DNA of 64,000 bases, taken from Macrocystis pyrifera (taxonomy: Eukaryota > Sar > Phaeophyceae > Laminariales > Laminariaceae). The stretch covers positions 11,984,528 to 12,048,527 of the forward strand of contig JASSKH010000005.1 of NCBI GenBank assembly GCA_031763025.1. The letters are read 5' to 3'. The notes under the pieces were generated by a model. The model made no database searches, was not told where the DNA came from, and saw only the letters and a program-made list of their open reading frames with translations. Position 1 is the stretch's first letter. Each line of letters begins with the position of its first letter. The position numbers were made by a program, and so were the translations under genes. Positions 55,273-64,000 of the stretch are shown piece after piece.

Positions 55273-57264
55273 CCTGTACTCACCTGCTCCCCCATCCCCT
55301 TAGCAGCAGCAACAGCAGTAGCCTTTACGAGAGACCTGAATCAGGAATTATTGTATTGGATAAAGAATAAGAATCGGGGAACGAAAAGTGCTGCAGGTAG
55401 ACATGCAGGCCAATCATTTGGCTTCCTGATCTACCGACGGCGGCTGGACAAAGATCGTGTTTCTTCGATTTTAAAATTCGTACTGCTGGCTGTACTGCTG
55501 TGTAGCACTGCTGGTGCTGGTGTATGCTCGTACCTGGTATGTTCCTTGGCCGGACATGTTAGAATATTGTTTTCATTGGCTGTTGGGCTTTATACCGGGT
55601 GCATACAATATACCCCGGACAAATTTGAGTTTGAAGTACAGTAGTGTGTGTCTGGCTCCAAAGGCGCTGTAGTAGGAGACCGCGGCTTGGCCCCTTGACC
55701 GATCGGCACCCAACATATAAAAAAAATCGGTACGAGTATACAACAGCCAAAAGAGTAGAGCTGTGAGTTGGATGATTAATCTGTAATACTCGCCAGCTGG
55801 GTACGTGATGCAGTTGCAGTCGTTGCAGCCGTGCCAATTATCCAATAAATTTGGTTTCCTAGTTTATGGAAGACTTCATTCGTACGGGATGCGGTGCCTA
55901 TTTCCCCGTGAGACCACTCATCCGAAGAGAGAGAGACAGAGAGCTGAAAGGGCCGCTGCAACTCCCGTTGCCATCGACGGTGCCGGTGCCGAAGATCGTT
56001 TGCGTTTCTGCTGTCAATACTTTCAGTATGTAGAATGAGGCCAAATAGCGCCAGCCGACTAAGTCAACTAAAGTCAGCTGGTTGGCTGGTCTCACCGATC
56101 GAGTGATAACTAGCCGGTAAACTCAACGAACTCACAGAGCTATTATACGAGTACAATATACTATAATATACTAAAAAACATATTAAAGTATACTACAGTA
56201 TCTTATTCTGAATTGTGCATTATAATGGTAGGGTCCGTTCATGTTCATGCGACCGATGGTTGGTGCGTCTACACTAGTCTTGATCTATACGCGCACATCA
56301 GGAATAATAAGTGAAACACTATTGTGGTGCGGCCGGCTATCGTGGCGAGCGTAAAGTATGGCGTACCAGGTATTTTGTTTGTGGTTAGTAGGCATGCGCC
56401 ATCTGATGGGCGTCGATCAGCCTTGTGATCCGTAATGTGCTGGAATATGCTGCGAAAACAACAGTGCTACTTGTAATATGATAAGTAGTTTATCCCCACC
56501 ATGTGGGTGTGCAGCTGCTATTGAGGTCAAGTCATTATAAACCCTTGGGGACTATCATACTTGAGAGGAAAGATATGTTGAAAAGTAAAAGACGATTGCC
56601 GAACCGGGCACACGATGGTTGAAGCAAGCAACCTTAGGCGAATCATGGGGCAAGGAGTATGTCCGGACTGCTGTACGTAAAAGGCAAGCAGTTGTACGAC
56701 ACGCGCGCAGGCAGCATGATCGTAGTATGATCGTAGTGACACCTGTAGTGTACTGCTGCACGCTCCTGGTACAAAGACGAGTGAAGACCGCAGTTCTACT
56801 GTAGTGTTTGGGGTCGCTATGCAGTGCACCCCCAAAAGGGGTATGCCCCCTATTAATCTGATACCTACGCAAGAAGCCATTTTCAAAATCTGTTGCATTC
56901 CTATCCATAACCCTATGTCGGAAACTGTCGACTGAAAGGCCCCCTCAACTTGCTCAGAACACACCAGGTATATACTACGCCGTGCTTCTCATTTTCAGAT
57001 AGCCATCGTAGAGGTATCCAGGGCCAAGGACTTGGACTTTGAACTTGACACCCCTTTGCTCGACTTTCTACCTTTGGCGTGGTCCACGTGAGGCCCGCGC
57101 CATGTCGCTTGAAGCAGCATCCCCCTCGCTCGCTACCCCCAACCACAAAATCAAACGTTTTCGTGTCGCCTCTTTCTCTGCTTCTCTCTCTCTGTCTTTG
57201 TCTCCTACTGTAGTAGACGGAAACTAGCGCCGCGCAACACTTCTCCTCAATGGAGACCACTCCT
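55273..57264. other. Stretch without a supported gene
   Basis: Counterpart of 19884-21890. A three-base insertion near 55642 puts a stop in the hydrophobic frame seen in A, which speaks against that frame being coding. Confidence 0.35.
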
Positions 57265-57536
57265 GACCCCAATCATACCACTGCCCGTCCCAAACATGCT
57301 ACTTACCCTCCTCCCTGCCCCCACCCCCAAACATGCCACCGACCCCTCCTTCCCAAAAATACAACGAGCCATGACCCCACCACCCCCCACAGTACACCCC
57401 CAAACTATTTTGAAGCGCAATGTGCGATTTCCTTGAGGAACACCCAAAGCTGTGGGGATGCGAGACGGCGCTAGACCTGTCGAGCTGTTGCTCCCGATTG
57501 GTTGACGGCAAATGGACGCGGTCGAGCGTTTACGTT

Positions 57537-58016
57537 TCATTGACTGGCGGCAAATGATCGCGGCGAGTATCGGAGACGCGCTCCGGGGTCTCTTGGGCAT
57601 GCAGGCGGTGAGAGCGAGAGGCCCACATTTTTCTGGCACTGCTGCGGTTTGGGCTTATTTTCGTGCGTGTTGCCTTCCTCTTTCGCAATATGTTGTGATT
57701 GCTCTCCTTCGGTGGCTTGCTTTTTTTGCCTAAATGCTTTTGTGCTTGGTTCCGTGTATCCTCGCTTGCTTGCTGGCGTTCTTACTTCCTCGCAACCCTG
57801 TAGCACAATGCGAGTGGCGGCTTCGGCACCGACATTGACCGCTCCTCCCGGCACGCGCACGTGACCGCCATCTCCACCGCTGCCCCCGCCACCGCCGCAA
57901 CCCCCGACGATGGCAGGCCCTTCCTGTAATCCAATCGCTGGTTGGTCTATCGTCGACTGCAGGTCGCCGATCACAGGCAGGAGATCACCGATCACGGGCG
58001 GACGGCTGCCGATCAT
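57537..58016 (-). CDS. Hypothetical 159-residue protein (copy B)
   Basis: Same length as 22163-22642 and differing at two residues. It has the repeated P.IGDL motif, a Gly-rich loop and a basic C-terminus; unrecognised. It overlaps a kinase-like fragment on the other strand, so coding status is uncertain. Confidence 0.3.
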   Translation of the reverse strand: MIGSRPPVIGDLLPVIGDLQSTIDQPAIGLQEGPAIVGGCGGGGGSGGDGGHVRVPGGAVNVGAEAATRIVLQGCEEVRTPASKRGYTEPSTKAFRQKKQATEGEQSQHIAKEEGNTHENKPKPQQCQKNVGLSLSPPACPRDPGARLRYSPRSFAASQ

Positions 58017-58109
58017 GTCGAGTGCCGCAACGGGGGGGTGTCAAGAAACTCTCCCAGGAAAGGCATGCTCTGACTCTTGCCATATCATTCCGCATGTTGC
58101 CCGAGCAAG

Positions 58110-58549
58110 GTGAGGTGTGAGGGGCGTCCGTCCTTCTTAGACCAAACCTGCAGCCGTGTCGTTGCCGCCGTCAACCTCAACCGCTTGTGCTGCTTCCGAC
58201 CCCAAATCGAAGTTGATGGGAGAGTCCCTCGACCTGGTGCTGTAAACCAGGGTAATCGAGGCCTCGTCCCCTCCCTTTGCCTGACACAGCCTTGCGTCGG
58301 CGGGGACTCAGACCGGGGCAGAATCCGTGCCCTCGCCGACGCCTTGTGATTCCAGGAGATTGGAAGCGGCGGCCTGGCCTTGTTCGGTCTGTTCGGCAGC
58401 ACCAGGTGCAGGTACTCTTTCCGTTGTCCCCGCTTTGGGGTCGCCGGCAGCAGGAGTCGTGGGGGTAAACGGCGGTCGGGTTGCTGACACTACGCTCCGG
58501 GAGGTTTGGTCGAAGACGGACGCTCTCACACCTCACCTTGGTTGAACCA
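58110..58549. repeat. Imperfect inverted repeat (copy B)
   Basis: Counterpart of 22736-23175. Confidence 0.5.
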
Positions 58550-58579
58550 CACGAAGAGGGGGAGGACAATGCCTAGCGC

Positions 58580-58815
58580 GTGCCTTCGCTGTGGAGATCA
58601 TGGATTAGGTGCACCTTGCGCCCCACCCCCCGTTGTGGCACCGTACGCGGAGTGGGACATGGGTGGTGCGGGCGCTGCTGTGCTTCCGGTCGAGGCATGA
58701 CGCGGCTCCTTCGATGCGAAACCCCTTGGGGAAAAAACAAACGTGTGACCTGACCATGCCCTCCCTGGAGGAGATCGCCGAGTGGGCGGAGCTTGCCCTC
58801 CCCCCATGGAATACC
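58580..58815 (+). pseudogene. Decayed kinase-tail fragment (copy B)
   Basis: Counterpart of 23208-23440: PPPVVAPYAEWDMGGAGAAV, a stop, then TMPSLEEIAEWAELALPPW. Because both copies carry it, the decay predates the segmental duplication. Confidence 0.6.
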
Positions 58816-59164
58816 TGGTATATACAAGTTTTTAGGTTGGGTTGGCGTCGGTTGGCGACAACGTGTAAAACACGCCTCTCACTACGTTAGCTCGACAGCC
58901 AGGGTACCGTTGTATTTTTTTTTGGCGGTCACCACGGCTGGCGGTCGAGTTATATCCTTTTTTGTGCGGGGAGAACCTTTCCTCCGCACAAGAGAGATGA
59001 TCGTATTACGTAATGTGTGCTGGTATATGGTACGGCACTCGCGAGGCAGTTACATAGTAAATCCTTTGCTGTCTCTGGAACTGACCACACCAGAAATTAA
59101 ATAATTTAATTGACGCTGTCATCCATACGCAAGAAAATCTACCTCAGAAACGGTTCTTAGTAGG

Positions 59165-59428
59165 ATGCAGCTCACCCTTCTTGCTACTCGCCCAACACCT
59201 TACGGCGCTTCGCGCTTGGTGCAAGCAATGTCTGCCTGGTCGGTGAAAACCCGACGTGCTCCGTCCCGGCTTTGTAGGGATGCGAGGGTCTATGGTCATA
59301 CGACTACGGCCATGCATGATATTGAGTACACCCCCCCCCCCCCCCCCCCCCCCCCGCTCCCCGGCTTGGCTGTCGAGGCGTTGGCCAACCGACAAGACGC
59401 GGCGCGGACGGCCGTCTCCTCCGCGTAG
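59165..59428 (+). CDS. Hypothetical ORF with poly-C tract (copy B)
   Basis: Starts MQLTLLATRPTPYGASRLVQ, then a Pro run from C25, then GLAVEALANRQDAARTAVSSA and a stop. The frame after the run differs from copy A (23790-24155). Unrecognised. Confidence 0.3.
   Translation: MQLTLLATRPTPYGASRLVQAMSAWSVKTRRAPSRLCRDARVYGHTTTAMHDIEYTPPPPPPPPLPGLAVEALANRQDAARTAVSSA
59331..59355 (+). repeat. Poly-C run (25)
   Basis: 25 C followed by GCTCCCC, against a pure C34 in copy A. Confidence 0.85.
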
Positions 59429-60414
59429 TTCGTCAATTCGAGGTAGCCGGGCTCGACGACACCATTTGCTTGCTGGGGGGGCACCCTTGGGTTGGAGAGC
59501 GTCACTTCCCCCTGTCGCCGCTACGTAGCCCCCCGCGGTGGTGGTGGTGGCGATGTCGGTGACGGTCTACAGGTGGTTATTAGACCGAGTTGCTAGCTAG
59601 CGTGTCGCGACTGAACCGGGCTCGTAGGTTGCGTACATATGGAGAGTCCCGCGCGCGAGGGTATCGAGGGACGGCAGACCCAACGTGTCGGTGATGTTCG
59701 TCAGGTGATTGTCGGGCCGGCGTGATAGGGCGTAGCGACGGAACCGAGATGGGAAGCTGCGTACAAACGTTGCGTCTTCCTTCCCTCGATGCCCTCGCTA
59801 GCTCCTCCCCGTCGGGCAAGGGTCCATCTTCGTCCTACGCAACATTGCCAGATATGCTCTTTCGGAGGTACACGTAGCAGTGGAATGATGCAATGACAGG
59901 GTGTTGTGATTTACTTCTGCTGCTGATGTGTGCTGCGGTCGAAAATCACAACACGATCACAGCCGTGCCCACCCCGATGTGACCGCCGATTTCTCCAAAG
60001 CTGTGGTCAGACCAGCGAAGATGACCACCACACCACTGCGGCGGGCGCACTTTCTTCGCTTTCTGTCGTCTCTCTGGGCCTCGGTACCCTTGCGAGCTGG
60101 CTTGCCGGGGTTCGCGGTTCTCATGCAGAACAGGAGTAACATGAGCAAATCAGGGGCGTTTTGTTTCGAGGATGTATTGTATGAGATGTCCAGTTGGTAT
60201 GCCACCGAGAAAAAAAACGATCCAACATAAAAGATCGATTATTTTATGTAGAAGTGTAATTGTTTGATTTTTAGCTACTCGTAAGTTTATTTGCTACAGT
60301 ACCGTACAAATTTCAACTTTCCGTTTCCTTTCATCTGTTTTCACTTTTTTCTTTTCTTTTAGTTCTCCTGATTATAAAAATGAAGCTCATGCTCACCATA
60401 CTTCCACGTTTAGA

Positions 60415-60813
60415 ATGCGTCTCGCGCGTCGATTTAGCCCGTCGCTGCGGTTGCAACAGCAGAACCGGCTTGTTCAAAGATGTTTCTACTTTTTTACTTT
60501 GAGTTATTTTTCTTGTCATATTTTTTTTAGTCTTCAGCTCTATATATGCGAGGGAATACAAAAAAGAAAAGAAAACGGTGGTGCTGGTGCTGGCAGTGTG
60601 GGGGTGACACGACCAGCCCGATCAGAAACTAACTGGGCCCAATGTCTTAGACTAGCAGACGTGGTCAAGATGTTTCGAGCCACCAAGGGATCCACGGAAA
60701 ACTCGTATTTGTTGCTCGGAGTATATACGGTGCTGTTGCAGTCGGCGGCTATGAAGGGTGGCACGTGGTATCGGGGGATCGTCGAAGCGGCAGGCTGTTT
60801 CATGGCGAGGTAG
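60415..60813 (+). CDS. Hypothetical 132-residue protein (copy B)
   Basis: Counterpart of 25041-25439. The frame is kept at full length with one residue change seen (S to F in the hydrophobic middle). Unrecognised. Confidence 0.35.
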   Translation: MRLARRFSPSLRLQQQNRLVQRCFYFFTLSYFSCHIFFSLQLYICEGIQKRKENGGAGAGSVGVTRPARSETNWAQCLRLADVVKMFRATKGSTENSYLLLGVYTVLLQSAAMKGGTWYRGIVEAAGCFMAR

Positions 60814-62581
60814 GTGTGGGATAGAGACGAAGCGGAGAGCAGCTGGCCACGCCACGCGGCAGAGGACGCCAAGAGTGGCGGCAAGGGAAAAGCAGAGGGG
60901 GGGGGGGAGGGGGCACACCGATACCGCTGCAAACGAAGTGGCAGATCGTGTGGCAAGGCATCGGTTCGACTAACATAAGTGGAACCTGTGTACAGCCGTA
61001 CTGATATCGCTCCAAACGAAATGGCAGATCGTGTGGCAAGGCATCGGGTGGACTAAATAGAGTAGTACACCTCGAGTAGGTTTAGCAATCTGAGAGAAGG
61101 GATCTTTGGGGGTGTGTTTGACTTGAAAATTGCGTGGCGCGGTCTGCACTTCGGAATCGTCGTCTGCAATTGAGAAATTTCCTGGTTCGATGCAAACGCG
61201 GCGCACCCGCGTTTATGGCCAGTTTTGGCCCGTTTTGGCATATATATGTGTATATATGTGGAACCTGCGTACCACAGCATACAGTTATCGCTGCCCCGAA
61301 CTCGAATGTTTTTTTTGTTAGTTTGTGTTTGTTTGTTTGTTCTTTCTTTTCACTGAGGGAGGCGCGACAGCGGCAGTACCTCTCGATTCCGCTGGCGACG
61401 AGAGTGTTGTCCGTCCTGCTTCCGGTGTTTTTCTCTTTCTCGCTGTGTTTATCGTATTTTATGTCTTTTATATTATTTCTCATTTCAGGATTCCTTCACG
61501 TAGTAGGTTAAGTTCAGTACCAGGTACGTACGTATGATATTTTATTTTATTTTTTGCCTTGTTGTTGTGCTTTCGTACCCGGTACGTTGGCATTGCATTG
61601 GCCTCACTCGATTGCGGTAATTTGCGATGAATTTGGTTTTACTCTGTCTCACGCCAGAGTGTGGCCACTTTATTTTCATCTCTCAGTGTAGGATGAAGGA
61701 TCAGGACGGTTTATGTGTACTGACGTTGTTGGCTAGAAATGATGGTTTATCAATAATTAATGCGGAGACAACACACACGTTGTACGTACGTTGTACGTAC
61801 GGACGTATGACATATATATCTAGAACAAAGCCACAAGAGAGTAACTAAACACGAAACGAAAGTACCGCCGTCCTCTCTCTCTGTTGATCCTCTGGTATAT
61901 ACCAGTACTACTACTGCTGTGGCATGCAAGAGGGACCCATCGGCATGTCTATTCTACCACCGTGTGTATGTCCTTCACGAAGATTTTTAATAGACTGCTT
62001 GTACTATTAATATCAATATACTAAAATATTTACTAAGAACACTGTAACTATACTCACAGTCACCGTTGCTTTCTGTAGATCACGTGGTACCGTAGCTTGC
62101 GAAGTTGCGTGTCGACCTACCAGGTAATATTTAGAGAACTGCTGCTGATGCTGCTGCTCTCCAAAACGGGGAAATATAACTGTTTTTCATTTCATACCTT
62201 GTTGTAGAGGTATACCTTGAGAGGTACGATTTCGTGCTTCGTATAATTATTAAGTAGAAGGCAAGCAAAAACAGGAACTACGAAAGAAAAGTGAAAACAT
62301 TTTCGAAAAACAGGCGAACGGAAGAGGGGGAATTTTGAATAGATATCACATGTCCAAAAGTATTAAACTTACAGCAGTACGTAGGTCAAAATCTTTATAT
62401 TACTGCCCTTGTAATTTCGACTCAATCGGAGAATAACAACAGTAGCGCGACCCACGAGTATACCAGGTACCAGGCACATGGTAAATATCTCAGTGTTCGT
62501 TTTTTTTTCATTTCATCAAAGAGGCTACTCGTACTATTATGATGGCTGTCTCTCGCGTGGAACCTGGAACAATACTATTAC
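60814..62581. other. AT-rich intergenic stretch
   Basis: Counterpart of 25440-27198. No supported gene. A short ACGTTGTACGT duplication near 61780 is new in this copy. Confidence 0.4.
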
Positions 62582-62676
62582 GGGGGCGTAGTAAACAGGA
62601 CCAAATATTGTTACTAATATTAACTAAATATATAGGTTTTTATATTTGCCATAGTTCCTGTTAACTATGGACCCCC
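62582..62676. mobile_element. MITE-like hairpin, family M (copy 3B)
   Basis: Counterpart of 27193-27307, shortened near the left end by a small deletion after the GGGGG run. Confidence 0.7.
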
Positions 62677-63654
62677 GTAATACTAGTTTGGGCTATTAAT
62701 AGTCCATCCATCGTTTCTGCGAGAGCTCCTCCTCCTGGTAGTTCGCACGGGGCTTGTGGAGTTGAATATTTTATACCAGGTACCAGGTAATATACGTTTC
62801 ATAATACGGCACTTTACATTTATTTACAGTATAATATGTAGTATAGTAGTAGTTCTGCCAAGGGCCATAAGATTTGCCCAATTATTTTATAAATTTTGAA
62901 ATACGTCAGCTGTGAGTTCGACTGATTAAATAGTTGATACTCAACTTTGCAAGCTGCGTAATACGCCTCGTCTATATTCCATTTTTACTGAATTTTACAA
63001 GTACAGTATTGTGATAAACCGAACCCGCGTACCTGGTATTCTATACCAGGTACCATGTGATTCCTTGTCAAAGATATAGGCCAGCGGCTCCCCTGGATGC
63101 TGCCCGGGTCAACAGGACAATTTTAAATAGTCATTCTGCGCACTGATACTATATAACCCGAACAAGGGATATTGATATGATGTTGCAACATATTAATTGA
63201 CGAGATAGCAACGCCAGCCGTATTGTTTGTTTGTTTGCAGCAGGGCTCCCCACCGGTATACGCGATCAGATCTTTAATCTTTTATTCTGGATCCTGCTGG
63301 ATCCGTTTTTTTCGGGGGGGTATACCAACGGGATAGCTCATACATCCCCGGACCTAACACGCCTCAGGTTTCCTCATGTCATATTCCTCCTGTGCATTCT
63401 GCATCACGCCCGCGGGCAAGGGTATAGCAAGGGTACACGGGGTTCAGAGAGACGACAGGAGGCGAGGTGAGTGCGCCCGCGGCGGCAGCAGTCTGGTTGT
63501 CATCCCCGCTGGTCCGTTCGCTGCTTCCGTGTGATCGTGCTGTGATTTTCGATGGCGGCACCCAACCTTGTGTTCAGAAACGAGTAACGACACCCCATCG
63601 CTGCACCATCCCACTGCTGTTGCTTGCTGTATGTAACTCCAAAAGAGCGCAACA
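62677..63654. other. Upstream region of the next kinase copy
   Basis: Counterpart of 27308-28269. The TACCAGGTA motifs near 63030-63050 are rearranged relative to A. Confidence 0.35.
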
Positions 63655-63741
63655 ATGTTACGTGGCACGGGGGTTGATGCAGGCCGGATGGGAAGTCCTG
63701 CTCGCCAGGGACACGAGGGCATTGGTGATGGTGCTCAACAG
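63655..63741 (+). CDS. Possible first exon of a third kinase copy (K3)
   Basis: ATG and 29 codons (MLRGTGVDAGRMGSPARQ...GAQQ) ending at CAG/GTGATT. It matches 28270-28356 upstream of K2, with changes at residues 2 and 6. If copy B continues as A does, the K3 kinase exons start about 360 bases past the window end. Confidence 0.4.
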
Positions 63742-64000
63742 GTGATTGTCGTGTTGGCGTCCAGGTAGTCGCGTGTGACGTTTGTGGGATTACCCAAACC
63801 TCGATTCCGACAGTGCGTGCATCAGAAACTACTGTACCGTACCTGCTGTTTGTGGGTTCGATTGTGCGGACGGGTACAGTAGCATAGCAACCTCGTAGAG
63901 GAGCAAACAGACTACCTACGAGTACTGTACGAGTACTCTTCACACCGTTTGTCGGGAGCAATGTTGGGCGACTTGTTTCGCATCGTCAAACGAGAGAGAT

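Larger units (their letters stand above)
41416..64000 (+). repeat. Segmental duplication, copy B
   Basis: The counterpart of 7-28615, shorter by the two A-only blocks. It begins inside the K2 tail exon and runs to the end of the window, where it has reached the region just upstream of the next kinase copy. Coordinate offset to A falls from about 41409 at the start to 35385 at the end. Confidence 0.97.

Overview
The window reads as nuclear DNA of an intron-rich eukaryote. The one gene that can be modelled end to end has eleven exons separated by GT-AG introns of roughly 280-1100 bases. The flanks hold DNA transposons, MITE-like hairpins, a Ty3/gypsy element, CAG-rich coding stretches and long poly-C/poly-G runs. 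No operons or bacterial-style gene packing are seen. The style (long introns, CAG tracts, kinase families, gypsy elements) suggests a stramenopile, most likely a brown alga; this is inference, not proof.

The layout is a large tandem duplication. Bases 7-28615 (copy A) are repeated as 41416-64000 (copy B), same strand and order, with about 2% substitutions where I counted (4 in about 200 bases near 25.1 kb) plus many small indels. Copy A has two blocks absent from B: 531 bases (1825-2355) and about 5.43 kb (14442-19872). Between the copies lies a complete protein kinase gene, K2 (28975-42338, perhaps with an earlier first exon at 28270-28356). The window opens on the 3' end of another copy (K1, 1-941). 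Copy B ends just after the sequence matching the possible first exon of a third copy (K3, 63655-63741). The duplicated unit is therefore 'kinase plus about 28 kb of flank', repeated at least partly three times. Decayed kinase-tail sequence at 23.2 kb (A) and 58.6 kb (B) points to an older round of the same process.

Each flank, left to right: kinase tail and 3' flank; a 0.78 kb terminal-inverted-repeat transposon that supplies the 3' end of a minus-strand Cys-rich gene (open in B, frameshifted in A); a minus-strand gene with a RanBP2-type zinc finger; small MITEs; a 1.6 kb fold-back array of a 43-base unit; a tRNA-derived SINE-like unit with short repeats; a second array block; a 1.65 kb hAT-type element made of CGGGT repeats; then long stretches with only weak or unassigned coding signals.

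K2 encodes an 879-residue protein: a charged N-terminus, a diverged kinase domain that keeps its key catalytic residues, and a long Ala/Pro-rich tail of 51-residue repeats. A young, whole-looking Ty3/gypsy element (32191-37950, minus strand, identical LTRs, 5-base target duplication) sits in intron 6, only 15 bases before the next exon. It is absent from any coding exon, so K2 can remain functional only if it is spliced out with the intron.
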